DNA of 64,000 bases from Blasia pusilla. Its lineage: Eukaryota > Marchantiophyta > Marchantiopsida > Blasiales. Positions 27,531 to 41,386 of this stretch are shown here, one piece after another. The notes below the pieces were generated by a model. The model saw only the letters and a list, made by a program, of their open reading frames with translations. It was not told where the DNA came from and did no database searches. A program made the translations under genes and the position numbers. The stretch is taken from contig CM114272.1 of the NCBI GenBank assembly GCA_050084515.1, positions 48,112,001 through 48,176,000 on the forward strand, read 5' to 3'. How positions within the stretch are numbered: the first letter of the stretch is position 1; each line of letters opens with the position of its first letter.

Positions 27531-30500
27531 ATTATTGTGGCGACTTTTAATAATGGCTTTTTCCATTCGTGGATATTTTTAAATATTTTTCTATTCCGCT
27601 TTAACAGTTTACAAATTGTTCTTTTTCCGGTTTTCTGCTTTTTTTTTTTTCTGGTAATCTCCACCCTATAACCTAATAACCTACAATAACCTATAATGTG
27701 TGCATAGAGATGTTTTCCATAAGGTCTATCATTCGACATAAACAAATTTTTCATATTAGTTAGGACCTGCAAGAGACCATACGATGCGTAGCCCCTGATT
27801 ATTCACTCTCTTTACCAATTCTCAGACCCTATTAAGGCGACAAAAGTACTTTTGAGAGAAATTTAGTGACACGAGTCAAGCAGAGGAGCATCTTCAGAAA
27901 ACTGCATCCTCCAATTAGTTTATAGATGAGTGAGATTTCACTCTACATATAATGAAGTGTTTTGAATGCACTTCATTCCAAATTTTAGCATGAATGAAAT
28001 GAAGTACTTATTACATTTTTGGGGTCGAGTCTAAACATCATAGGCCATGAAACTTGATCTGGGAATCATAAAAGTGGAAATGTGAGTATGACATATCTTC
28101 TCTAGGAGTTGGGCTGAAACTTCCCATGACCGAGCCACAAGGAAATTATGCAAGATTTCATATGGGCACAAAGGGATCGTGAATTGAGACACCTTCTTAA
28201 TCCTCAATGTGAATGGGCTTCCAAGAGGTGGTTAGGTTATAAGAGACACTAGGATTGGATGATAGTTTCGAGCTTTAGTTGGTATTTTCTTATGGTGTTG
28301 GTAAGGTTAGTTCATAAAGGGATTCCCCCTTTTCTTTTTAATCCTTCTAATTTCGGTCTTGGATTTGATCGGGCCACTCTTGTTTCTTGTTTGATGGGTC
28401 GTCATGTCTTGTCTTTTCCATGGTGTTGCTTTCTCTTTTTCACTCTAGGGTTTTTTTTTAAACCTCATAATCATCTTTCTTCCATACACTTTTATGTTTG
28501 TAAAACATCAAAAATTCCCAAGGAATATGACAAAAATCCCTCTACCAATTATTTCACCTACACTTATTCTCTATGGGTCCATACTTGATTCATTACGTAT
28601 TTTTGTGTCATAAATACTACGTTGACTCACCCTTGGTCTCCAAATTTAAGACAAAGATTACCACGCATGGTATGGGAATGACATTCACATTACACTAGCA
28701 GAAAAGTTCTGAGATCATATTTCCTCTTAACTAAACATGTTTGTAAATATTCAATTTGTTCCTAAAAAAGTTGGAAAAGTTTTGGAAACCTTTTAAGAAA
28801 GAAAAATATATAAATAGTTCTTGTATGGAGGCAATCGCTAACATGGATTCCGATAACTTACTTCAAAGGATCCCTTCTAAAGATGATCCATGAATGTTTG
28901 TAACGCAAGTTCTAGGGTTCAAGATTCATTCAATATAGTATCACAAATAATTTAAATCTCAAGTTCATAGGGACTACTTGGTTTGAAAATAATTTAATTA
29001 TCTTCAATCAATCATCGATAAGGTCCTCGTGGATTCTACCATAGTAAGAATCTTTGACTCAAAGAAAACTAGTTGCCACACATGCCCATATGATAAACGA
29101 TGGGAAAAAGAAACCCCATTGCCTTTGATTCGGGATTTCCCTTTCCAAAACCCTCTCCTCATTTCAAAATCCCACTAGTCTACCACCACCACCAAGATCA
29201 ACTAGAGTTGGAAAAAGAAAGGACTTTCCCTCCCTTCCTCTTTTGTATTGAGATATATTTTTTTAGAAACAAATTTCCTCCCCTAATCATCCCCTCAATT
29301 CCCACCTCTTGAAGTTCTCTGTATGATTAAACCTTTCCCTTCACCCAAAACCTTACTTAATCTTCCCTTCTAACACATTAATACATACACTCACTATAAA
29401 TTTCAAGTGTTCTTTTAAATCTTATTCTATCCAAGCCCTTGCTCTTACATAATAACATATGTCATAATAATTCAAACCTTATATTTTGAAATCTCCTTGG
29501 TAATTTTCCAACTATGAAAATTTCAAAACTTGAGGTTCCATGGGATGGAATATGAGACAAGACCAATGCGGAAAATGGGCATGTGGTGGAAAATATACTG
29601 TGAATAAGTTAGGGTTGAAAAGAGAAAAACAAAAAGGAAAAAAGAAAAGAAATCAAACCAAAGAGAAAGAGCCATCTTTTCATAGGTGTAGTATTTTATA
29701 GGGCTTTGGATTGATTGGGTTATAAATTGGGGGGAAGAGAATTGTGAAAACATGAGTGTATGGGAAGCTTTTTGAGTCCTTTAGAACTTTGTGTAAGGGC
29801 ATGTTCCACACATTTTGTTGGCAGCCTTAGCAATACCTTTTTGGGTCATGAGATAGGGACCCATGGAGAAATCAATACTTTATGGATGTAATTAATGAAT
29901 CAACCTCTAGGGATCTTAGATGGTCTAGTTCAAGTATAGATGTTTTCCATTTGTTTAAGATCAAATCTAGAGAGATATTTTTCTAGTTTTTGTGGTGTTC
30001 AATGTGATTTTCTTGTGTTCCATTATTCTTCATTTTTTTTTCTTCTTTTCATGATGGGATTTTGCTATCTTTTTATTCAGATTTCTGTACCACTTGGATC
30101 AAAAAAATTTGTTCAATCGCCCCATTTTTTCGCAAATATTAGAGAAGAAGACATGAAAATCATGTGAATCAATCAAAGATACTAACATAGTGAAGCAATT
30201 ACACGTGGTTATATTTTCTCCTTTTCAAAAGCTACCACTAATCTCCTTAGAGAGAAGGTGAAGCTCCAATAACTCCAAGAGTTATACTTAAAAAAAACCC
30301 CAACCGTAAAAAGAGGTAACAAATCCTCCATATGGTGAAAACACATCAAATTGGCTATCACTAGCCTCATTAGTGTTAGATCTCACCCACTTAATCACAA
30401 CCGTAATGGTTAGATTTTTTGGGCTCATGGGGAAAAAAAAACTACCACTAGCAAACATTTAAATATTCAATATTTCCTTTCCCTTTAGGACCCTAGAAAC

Positions 30501-31078
30501 CCACAATACCACATTGCATATGCCTCTACAAGGATGATATATTTAATGGATTTCATGTACTTAAAGCCTAAGATTTCATACTAATTGACTATGGCAATCT
30601 TTTCGTTTAGGGTTTCGTGATTTTTAGTTTTTTTAGGTCTAAAAAACTCACACCAACACCCACATCTTTGAAATATGGCTTTGTCTAGTTTTCCTTCCTG
30701 ATGAGGATTTTATAAATTCTAAACCCTCCTCCACACGGAAAATATGATCAGGAATACCTTTTTTTTGCTTTAGATCATAAGCACAATATAAATCATTTAA
30801 TTTTTATGAACTTCTTCAAGAGCAAGTGGAGGTTATTATATGGTCAAACTTGAGATTTTTCTCATTTCAAATTTATTTTTGGATTTTTTTCCAAACTTAT
30901 TATGAATCCATGGGTCAATGATCCTTCCATGGATAAGGAATTATGGATGTGATGAGCACATAAAGAGAGACTAAAACTAGAAAGAAAGTTTGGTGCATCC
31001 TTTGAATAATAAAGAAACACAAGAAAAAACCTCCAATTTTTTTGAGGGATTGGTGATGGATATCATGAGGTTACATTT
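27531..31078. other. AT-rich intergenic DNA, no gene seen
   Basis: No recognisable features. Confidence 0.55.
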
Positions 31079-31086
31079 GAGATATT

Positions 31087-31389
31087 CATGCTTGCACAAA
31101 AACGGACGTAGACGGACAAGTTCGGATATGTCCACGGAGATGGATTGTAAGAGATGGGGCCCCACTTAAAGTTCATGAGGATGTAGGTCAAGAGCGAGTG
31201 GGGAATAAGAGGGGAGGAAGTGGGGTGGAGGGAGGACGAAACGGGAAAGTATAGAACATATAGACAAGTGGGAGAATGATAAAGAAGGGGAATGTGGGAC
31301 CCACATGGACAAGTCCTTCCATAAGAAGGACGTAAGCCCATGGACATTGACATGTCTATGGATACATGCTTTGTCCATATGCAACCTTG
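31087..31389 (-). mobile_element. hAT-like MITE, copy 2 (303 bp, 8-bp target duplication)
   Basis: Seen: terminal inverted repeats CATGCTTGCACAAAAACGG (left) and, reverse-complemented, CAAGGTTGCATATGGACAAAG (right). They are flanked by the direct 8-mer GAGATATT at 31079-31086 and 31390-31397. Known: 8-bp target duplications and CA-starting inverted repeats are hallmarks of hAT-superfamily elements. The interior has no transposase ORF but is rich in GTCCATGG-type and GGACAAGT motifs. A diverged copy lies at 2970-3292 in the opposite orientation. Confidence 0.8.
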
Positions 31390-31397
31390 GAGATATT

Positions 31398-33919
31398 GCA
31401 ATCTCTTGCATGAGAAGATTGAGTAATTGGAATTAAAAAAAATTCCAAGGAACATATGAGCTAGCTTGTGAGTTCTTGCACAATAACTGATGTCAAAGTA
31501 TATTGAACAATTTTCACATTATATAGGTGTGGTTTAAGTGTGCACAATTTATGGGATTTTCAAACTTCTACCAAAAATCTTTCAAGGTGCCTTAGGATGA
31601 ATAAATTCACCTTGATCTTTTTAATGAGGTTGGATCAAGAGTGAGAATGGGAAGATGTCAAAGCAAGAACAACATTTTCAAGAGCTCGAAGAAAGTTCAA
31701 TATCAATGTCCATTCATAAGAGACTTGGTAGATTGTGCCTATTCCCACTATATTTTGGGTAAGTATTGCTCATACACGAACATGATGCATGCTTTGATTA
31801 CATTTTGGCCCATGCTATTTTATTGAATAAAAACTAGAGATAAAATACTCTAGCTTACAACTAAGGGTTTCTTACGCGGTGAACTATTTATGCAAGTGTG
31901 CAATCGTCAATCACTTCAAGTAGTTGTCAATGATAGAGTTTGATAAGTTCAAAATGAAAGGCTAAGGCTTTGTTAGTTAGTGATGGTTTATAGCTTCCAA
32001 GTACATGCATGAGACCAAAAGACTAGTAACAAGAATCCAAATGAGTTAAACCAAACTCCAGGCACAATTTAAGATAGTATGACGAGACAAAAGAAGGCTT
32101 GTTGGTATGGTAAGTCTAGTTAGGAAATGAGTCTAAGTTAGTTTGCGATGGAATTTCAATGGGTTTTGGCTATGGAGAGGCAATGCATTATCTTGAATGA
32201 GAGTTTGGATAAATATTCCTAAAATTTAAGTTTATTTACAGATTGACATGCATGTTAGATGACAATTGTTTAGAGCAATAAACTCAAGGTTTCGGCTTTT
32301 TAACATATCAATAATTTGAACGTTAGAGGATGCTAAAATGAATGGTGTTAGAATCTTCATATCGAGTATCACTAGTATAATATGCTCACAAGAACTTGCA
32401 AGGTATTTTGCAAGAAAGTGCACAAGTACTTAATTAAAGTTATCTCTAAAAATATTAGTATTGGTGGGGCATGTAAGAAACCATGGTAGAGTTCCTAATC
32501 CAAAACATTTCTATACATTTGTGTGTGATAAAGGGTAAGCACTACTTAATATTCCCATCATAATTGCACGTGCTATAAATTACCAAGGGAAATAAAGTAA
32601 ATATCCGGTTAAGAAACCTCTCGAGAAGTCAAATTTGAATTTTTTGTGGACATCTCATCATTGACATGCCACCTACCTTTTTGACCTATGTGGAAACATG
32701 AAACCCTATATTACATATTTGTTTCCGGAAACTTCCCGAAATTTCCATACCAAATAATCAATCTTGAATATTTTATTGAACCTTGATCACATGGATGAAA
32801 ACCTAAGGAGAGGAAAAATATTTGTTCCTAAGGATTGACCAATCACCGCCACCACCACCATGGCACTATCCCACCTTGCTGGGGTAGCCCTTGTCCACGT
32901 GCATAGAAGGGATGGGGTCAGAGCATTGGGAGGCCATACACTTGAGAGATGGGAGGTGGGGGTTTTTTTCGGGCCTCTTATGGCGAGACAATGAGACCAA
33001 GTGTAGAATACTCTAAGTTTTGCAAGAAAAACCTCGTGTGGATAAGTTTTCTCCTACCATAGAGTTAAGTCTACGGAGATGGACTTTATCAAGTGCAATT
33101 TTGGAGTCCCGATACCACTAAGTTTTCACTTCGTACATGTTTCTTGGGGCCTATGTCATTCTCACAACACCATGATAAGTTTGTGTTGGTGATGACAGAA
33201 TAATTTTCAAATGAATAAAAGTGATCTCATTTTTACAGATAAGGTGAGTGAAAGACTTATGTGCACATTTTCGAATCAAAAGCTTAGTTATTTTATGCTC
33301 AAATGGAAATGTAACAAAGTTATTGCCCTGATGGATGGAAGCCTCGAACAAAGGTCCCCCTTTCTCCCTCCACCTTGCTACGGCTTCCAGGTAACAAATG
33401 TTACTAATTAGGATATATGATTTTTGGGGGGAGAATTTTAGGCTTTGCGTAATTGTGTGTTATTCAAAATTATATATGCACAATGGGTTAGGGTCACCTT
33501 CAAGTGGATAGGTTGATAATAGGAGATTTTGAGACCATGAAGATCTTGAAGAGGGGTCTACAATAGGATTGCTTATAGGTAGATAATAAAGCAAATATTT
33601 TGTGGCAGTTTTTTTCTTAAAATCCAAAATTTTCCCAAAATTTTTGGGATGTTTTTTTCTCATTTAATTTTCTTCGTAATATTTCTCCACATAATAAAAT
33701 TTCCATTATTTTTTCCCCTTTTTCATAGCACAAGATTAGGACTAGAAATATAGAATATTTACCCTTATATTGGATACCATATAGAGAATAAGAAATAGAT
33801 AACTTACGAAAATAATCACCCCTAAGCACTCTCTAAGTATTTCAATTTTAATCGACCGTAGTAAACGCAACCAATCGACTTAGATTTTTGTGACAATCTA
33901 AATTTAGTAAATTGTGATT
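31398..33919. other. AT-rich intergenic DNA, no gene seen
   Basis: No recognisable features. Confidence 0.55.
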
Positions 33920-34575
33920 ATCATAAATCCAACAAATTTAGTAGATTTCTCATACCCTTCGTCAAGACCTCATGCACTCACTTTAATGGGGAGCCAAACA
34001 CTTTCATCCTAAATGTATTAAATGCACTAGATTCACTCACTTAATTTAAGACAAACACGCCTTACTAAACTAAGCAGATTTCTCCCACATTCCCCTAAGT
34101 CGTGACACTCTAATGAAGAACTAAATATTCTCATCCGCAACATAACTAGGAGCAGTAGAATAAATGAGTAGATTAAGCTAGATGGCTTAGGATAAATATC
34201 CTTTACTAAACTTGGAAGATTTCTGACCCTTTCGTTAATTAATCACTAGCCAATGGATAGCGAATTATTGGAAACCACAATGCAGTTACGTACATCAGAT
34301 GATTAGATTAACTCGGATTGTTTAGGATAAATACCCCTTACTAAACTTGGAAGATTTCTCTCAAGTCATCCCGCTTTAATGCAAAGCTAAATAACATAGT
34401 TAGATTCCTTAGGACAAATCCGTCCTATTAAACTTTGACGATTCTTTTCACTTCCTTAAGTAGCTACACTCCAATGGACAACCAAACCCTAAATAGATTA
34501 ATTAATTACTTACATTAGACTAACTCACATTGCTTAGGATGAAAACCCATTTCTAAACTTGGAATTCGCACTTTG
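33920..34575. repeat. Degenerate tandem array, unit roughly 90-140 bp
   Basis: The word ACTAAACTTGGAAGATTTCT or close variants recurs at about 34064, 34205, 34340, 34427 and 34552. It is usually preceded by TTAGGATAAATAC-like sequence and followed by C-rich text and CACTCTAATG or a variant. Unit spacing is irregular (141, 135, 87, 125). Confidence 0.75.
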
Positions 34576-37428
34576 AAATATTGGCAGCCATATATTAAAG
34601 ATTAGTGATATTGATTACATGGAAAAGCGTGCCTCCTATCACCCAACGCAATTATGCATTCCATCAGTTGCATAATCCTTGAGATAGTAGTTAGTTAAAA
34701 CACTTACCCTAATGTCCAAGCCCAACTTCTTTTTTGAGAAACAAATAAAAGATGTTGGCATTTTCGAAAGGGTTTAGATGTAATGTTTGGCAATAGGAGA
34801 CCACCAACTACCTCTTCATAAAGCGATTAGTGTTATAACCCATTGAGAAAAGATGCCAAAAAAAGATGAATTCAAGAATAATATCCCTTTCATTAATGTA
34901 AGATAAGACAAGTAAGACTAAACAATGAGGCGTGGATCCGTTTGATTGGGCATTGGCATAAAACTCCATGAACTAATAAATGAAATTTAAGTTGGGAAGA
35001 ATAAAACTGAATGAAATAAATACGTAGAAATATCGCCACCGTTCGCCAACTTTTAATCGTACCTTATTACTTTTGAAAATAATGTCCATTACGTAAGGTT
35101 TAGAGAATCACATCCAACTTTTTAAAAGGTACTAAACTTCCCACTTTCATTGGTAATTTTACTATGGGGTTGTTAGGGTTACGATTTTCAATTAAAAAAT
35201 TTTCTCATTTGGGAATTTTTCTTCTTTTATTCAATTTAATTTTTTCTTCCTCTATTAAAATGATATGTGGATTACTAAAAGAACCTAAGATAGATGTCAA
35301 CAATGGAAGGGGGTATTTTTAACCGTGGATTCAATCCTCCTAGATTAAATACGAAATAAATGTTAAATATAAGAATTCCCAAAATTTTACTTAATGCCAT
35401 ATTTAAATACTAACAGGAAGACTCAAAATGTTTTTTGGGATACGGGTGTTATTAGATTTTTTCTCAAAAACACTTTTGATCTCACCTCACTTGGAAATCA
35501 TTCAAACATAGGTAAGGAAGGTAAGGAATTATTAAAGAGGGCTCCGCGAATATAATTAAACTCCATCATAACAAAATTTCTGCCACAAAGAGGAATGTAA
35601 TAAAAAGGTTAAAACTACAATGCAGACCCTCATAAATTTACAAGTGTAAGAAAAACGAAACAAAGTCGCTTTTTGTCGATCTAGAAAATGAAAGTTTAGA
35701 ATAAAAGCGAATACACGTCAATTTCTAGTTTTGGAAGTAAGCGTTCCAAAGTAAAAATATGTATGACGATTCTAGCCAAATACCACTTGACACAAGATCA
35801 ATATTTCCAAATTCAGATGTGGATTGACGAGTTTTTCCAGGCCATTTCCAGTTCGTGGTACAAGAGTTCCCTACAAAGAACTGTTATGGTGACGTGTTTT
35901 TCAGTGAAGTAGGATCCTCTGCCCACAAAGACGTACATAAGTATGTTGTCGAGCTACATATTGTGACACAATCTTTGTTAATAATCGAAGGCCCAGAACA
36001 TTATTAGCCCTCGGGACGTTATTTTTTCGTGAACATGGACCCTATGAGTCAATCAACTCGTGTACAAATGGGTTGGTTTGTCGCTTGTGCCACACGAACG
36101 GTGAGCCTATTTCTATCTATGACGTTTTCAAGTGACTGCTGAATTTGTAAGCTTGAACTCAAACGATGTAAACATGACGGGCAATATGAGTGAGAAGGAT
36201 CCGTATTGTTCGAAAATATCAAGCACTCAAAAGGATTAGACTGACCGAATATTTGACCAAGTAGTGTACGAAATTCAATCCTCCATAGTTTCCAGCCTAG
36301 ACACCGACAGAGTTGGAGAGCTCACTTCGCAGATCAAGATAAACATTGGAGAAATCAAGATCCATGAAAGTCGCTTGAGGTAATCCCCATCAGGAGCTCC
36401 GTTGCAAGGGAATGCTACCACTGAAGTGTCATTGGAGCAATTGAGGTGCTTGGAAGTCGTTAGGGGATAACCCACTAGATGAGCTCAATGACCGAGAAAC
36501 AGTCAGGCCCAGGTGCTTGATGTCACATACAACCTAGAGATTATATACCAAAACTCATCACAAGCTCGAGCCACTTCCGGAGCTGTAGAAGGTGTGATAT
36601 AGTTGTGCCAGTACCCAAGAATTGTACTGGCTTAACTAATTCATCAGCCTGGATAACTGCTGGTTGGTTCTTGAGTAGTTTCATGCCTCACCAGTACTTA
36701 TTTGCAAATACTGCATTGTATAATTCTTGGATAAATTACAATACATGAATAATTCTTCTAACCATAAGACTCAACATATCCTGCTTTGCCCGAAAAAGGG
36801 ATCCTGTCCTCACATTTCGAGAGACATTTGCATGCAAATGTCACTGCTTTCAGAGACTAATCTGGTCTTTCAGGAACTCTGATGGCCCCTCTCAGCTCCA
36901 TTTTGAGGCGAATCAGAGATTCAAATGGGAAAGGGTCTCCTTAAGGGCCAATAAAATCAACTGAAGGACAAATGGTCGCTTCTCAGAGACCGCAGCATCA
37001 AGAGATGTTTCTCCATGAAAAAATGCACAAGAAGAACCGCAGCGCGGAATACGCTCCTCACCAGCCCCAGTGAGCTTCGTGGCACACTCCAACCCCACAT
37101 ACATTTAAATATGTACAAGTCCCTTCCTCTACACCGATACACCGTATCACGAATTGGCGAGTTGCCTGCAGAAGAAGATGAACATTTAGGGTTCAACTCT
37201 AGCAAACTTGGGAATGTTCAAGGAGTTGCAAAAAGAAAAAAAAAATGGTGAGCATTCACCACAGAAAGAATCTTCTGCCACCCTGTGTTCCAAGTTCACA
37301 TCAGGGACAAAGTTCCTTAACTCACCACTAATGGATTTAAAACTAGCTGCGCCTGATGAGCCAGTCACAAGAGCTCAACTTTCTTCACTACATAGTGAAC
37401 AAATACAAATTGTTTCAGTGGCAAAGGC
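34576..37428. other. Intergenic DNA and EAF6 3' flank
   Basis: No gene seen. The part nearest 37428 should include the EAF6 3' untranslated region on the minus strand. Confidence 0.5.
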
Positions 37429-40400
37429 TTACCGAGGTGTGAGTTCCATGTCTTCTTCTTCTTCTGGTTCCTGCTCATTGCCCTGCTTTACTCTCTTGCC
37501 CTCTCTGGGAATGGTTCGACCCCGTTTTTGCTTGCCTCTACAAATCATCAGCATTTGTGACAAAACCACATCAGAGCAAAGAGACACTGATGAAATGCTG
37601 ATGAAATGCTCACTGTGATATGAAGAGATCCACTATACAACCACTTAGTGAGCAGCATCAACTAGTGCCATCAAGGCTCACAAAGAATATTACCAAGAGA
37701 CTCCTTCAGCAAAGAATGAAAACAATATGATCTTTATGACTGTCAGAAACTGTGTAATTTTGCATCGTAGTAAAGTTTTTACCCTCCTTAACACTACTCA
37801 TTAACTTGGGAAATGGCATACGTACGGGCCATTGGAGAGGCCTTGCCCTGACTTGTTTCTACCAATCATTCCCTCTGGCCTCCCATCTGCAGGTTCCCAA
37901 GATCAACAGATCAGAAATGCCCAAATAATGGTGATGTCACCCCAAAACAAACCATTTTTGGGGATCAACTAAGAGGATTAAAAGGAAAGCCAGCGCCATA
38001 GTGATCGTGATTGCAGAGACGAAGGAAGGAAAATCAGACTAATCACCTAATTTGATGCCCAGGACCCTTGCTTTGGAAGAAACAAAGAGATGAGCCGGAT
38101 AACAAACAAGGAAATCAATTGATGGGCTGCGCTTTACAACAAGCGATTCATTCCCAAGAGGTAACATTGTAGCTCTTCAGATCTTTCAGGGAAAAGTCTG
38201 GTTGTTTGAAAGTCTTGTGATATGGTGTTCCTCCTTTATGTTTTGAAACCCCAATATGTACTCTGCGAGAGAGTGAGTAGGTCTACTCCCAAAAAAGCCA
38301 TTAGGAACTCATTACGTTGAGAAGGTTTCCTATGCTTAGAAGATATACATGGCGTAATCTCAATAATGAGCACTGACAGCATCTGTTCGCAAGTTCTAAG
38401 AACATGCATTTTCATGCCCGTCTTGGATTTAGCACGGACACTAGATATATGCTGATGCATTAAAAGAAGACAACAGTACCTACCATTCTCACGCCCAGCT
38501 GCATTCTCCTCCACCTGCTCCCACCTCAAGAGAGTTATGAATTGTCTTGTAAGTGCTACACTTATTGACATTAACTTGTTAGCGAAAGAGTGAGAAAAAT
38601 TGAAGATCCACATCTACCCACTTCCAACTCAGGAAAGTCCCCATCTTTTCCAACAAAATCCAAGAAGATGATCATCAGTGGAGAGCATTGAGTGGCAGTA
38701 CCGCAGGTGATGAAACAGAAGAGAGCGAAAAGAGTCTATCTTCAGGCTGGAACTTCCTGGACCTTTTTAAGCTGTGATACATAGCACAGGTAAGCATCAG
38801 GTGGTGGCAAGTGACCACTGCTAGCACTCCAAACACACACAATAAGATTACTTGAATGAGGCAAAGTATTAAAAGCAGAGGCCTACCTTCTTATAAGATA
38901 CAATGAGGTTCATGGTAGTCATAGATCAGGATAAGGTAGTGTGCCTGACAAACGCATGCAGGAGATTTCCCATCCTACTTCCATAAGAAGTGAAAACTGA
39001 TCTGAAAATACTTGAAATAACTTCTGTAAGTCGGCAAGTGACGACTGAATACACATCACAATTGGCGCAAGTGGTAGAGAATACAATACTTTTTGTCTGC
39101 TGCACAGCTAGTACTTCTAATTGTTATGCTGAGAGAGCATAGCATTCCAAGACCCGCATGAGCTTGGTGAACTGTGTGATATGTGGTAGCTCCACATTCT
39201 CTATTTCAAAAAGCAAGAGCTTCAACTCAGATATGTTTTATGAAGAGGAAAATAAACACTCACTTGCCTGCGTTCTTTGAGGACGACAAATAAGTTTCAA
39301 AGCCTTTGAGAACACTCCCACATTGACTTGAGTCATGCAAATAGGAAGTTTCAAGATCATAAACCTGAAAGAAAGATGTGTACTGCATCAGGAACAAAGC
39401 CCCCAAGCAGTGGAAAGAACACTGATTTTCCATTTTAGAATCAGTATCCTCTACAATATAGGACACCATGGTATTTAGGTCTACCATCCTTTCATTCATT
39501 ATTGCTCATTGCCTTCTTTGTCATCATCATTTTCAGCCGGAATCTTGTTCGCTAAAGCTCTAAAATTAACCTCTAGAAACTCCGAGAACCTTGATGAATA
39601 GTCCACCTGCTGCCTCTAAATTGGAATCTGTGATTTCCACTTCATCCATACATCCAAAAGCCAAGTCCTCACTCCCACACCTTCAACCCCTTTCCCGTTT
39701 GTAATGTGTATCAAATTTCGTCCATTTTGAACTTTCTCTCAAATCTGACAGAACCCAGGTTTTGCTCAAGTGATCCCAACTACAGAAATGCATTCTAGCA
39801 CTCAGGTGTTTATGTGACGCTCTCTCTCAGGGCTGTTATCTATCTTGCACCAAACAGCAGTACCCTCATTTTACGTATTTCGAGAGATAGAACCCGTCTT
39901 CCGCCTGAGTCAAATTCTTTCACGTTCCTCGAATAAACATCTGGCATCCTTCACACTTGGATTTGAGGGACAAAAGACTATCGACACTTCCGACATGTCT
40001 CCACATGGACACAACCCTCAGAGTCATTCAATTGGCGATGTGCTTATATCTGGTGGTGGGGGGTGTTGTTCTTTCCTTGCTTCTTCCTAGCCGGTTGTGA
40101 CCATGCTGGTGCTTAGCTCCATGTGTCCCCCTTCAGCATTTCAGATGTGATGTTTCCATACCCTTTCTAGTCTGGGTAATCTTAGCTTTTCAAGATGGTA
40201 ATAGCTGTCCTCAATCTGATGACACCCTCCAAGGTAAACAGCAACATCTCTCCAGGACAATGGCTGCTTGGATAAACTCCATCAAATCATGATGGATGTG
40301 AATCCTGCCATTTTGAAAAATGCAACTGATTGCGCACTGTACCATTGTGCTGATTCACTGTTCCAAACCCCTCAGAGTGGTGAATACTGATTCATGCATG

Positions 40401-41213
40401 AACCTGACGTTCATGACGAGTTATAATCCTCTCCTTGAGAAGAATGGAACTAGTTCATCGTGAGTTTGAAACAAATGGCTGCTGAGGGCAACGAGATGGA
40501 GCTGATTCAGAGCCCGAACCCCTCCCAATGGTGAATGACTACTTACCTAAGGCCCTGCAGTCACTGACAGAATCTGATTCCTGCCCTCCAGAAAAATCCA
40601 ACTCATTCTCAGTTGACAATGAGATGGTGCTGCTTCAGTGTCCTCAAACCCTCCGAATTGGTGGGTGACGATTGATCTAAGGTCGTAAATTGTCTGACAG
40701 GATATGATTCCTGCCCTTTAGAAGAATCCAACTCATTCACCGTTTAAATTGAGGTGGTGGCCCCAACCCCCAGAATTCCAGCCTATCATATCGATTGCCC
40801 TGTTCTGTTCGCGTAGCTCTCACAATTCGCTGTTAACTACTCGACTTCAGCTCTAAAATACAACGGACCAGAGAATCTCGAGAATATACCAGATCCAAGA
40901 GCTTGACAAGGGTGATACCCAACCCCAATGTCTATTTTCTGTGAACAGCTGTGGCCATTCGCAAGACCACTTCTGTCTCGAGACAATTACACCATGCCTT
41001 CTCTCACATTACAGGATCCGTGAACCAAAGCATTAATTCTGTGTACAACGGGACGACTTTTCCGTTACATAGCGCAATGCTCAAATTTCGTGACGCGGAA
41101 ACACACACGATTACCTGCTTCTCCACACTCTTGAGCTCATCCTGCAATTTCTCTCGCTTCGCGATCAGCACGCTCAGCGCTGCCTGGGAATTCCCTCCTC
41201 TCTGCCCTGACAT
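37429..41213 (-). CDS. EAF6: EAF6 homologue, histone acetyltransferase complex subunit (complete, six exons)
   Basis: Seen: six minus-strand exons at 41213-41115, 39364-39264, 38771-38702, 38514-38484, 37886-37826 and 37537-37429 join in frame across GT-AG introns. They sum to 471 nt, giving 156 residues plus TAA. The protein has an N-terminal coiled coil (LIAKREKLQDELKSVEKQ), then VYDLETSYLHDSS, VLKGFETYLSSSKNAG, LKRSRKFQPEDRLFSLSS and a basic tail (GKQKRGR) ending in an acidic stretch (EPEEEEDMELTPR). Known: this order matches plant Eaf6/MEAF6 proteins, small nuclear subunits of NuA4- and MYST-type histone acetyltransferase complexes. The start is the ATG at 41211-41213; the frame stays open one GTG codon and more upstream but without another ATG I trust. 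Odd points: exon 4 is only 31 nt, and intron 1 (about 1.75 kb) contains degenerate tandem repeats. Identity is firm; splice sites are inferred by eye and by reading-frame agreement. Confidence 0.93.
40240..40780. repeat. Four degenerate tandem repeats of about 130 bp inside EAF6 intron 1
   Basis: A block resembling GATTCCTGCCCTCCAGAAAA, followed by ATCCAACTCATTC, recurs at about 40301, 40425, 40577 and 40707. Each is followed by a similar AAACCCCTCCGAATGGTGA-like stretch. The last two units are closest. Confidence 0.7.
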
Positions 41214-41386
41214 GTCGCCACCCACATTTGCATATCATCGACCTAATTCACACACACACCCCATTACACTACCCATCCGATCTTTCCTCTCCATCGCTCT
41301 GTGAACACCTAATCTCACAAAATACACATCACACACCAATCGTCCTCATTTCTCTCCCTCCCTCCCTCTTTCTTCTCTACCGCCAC

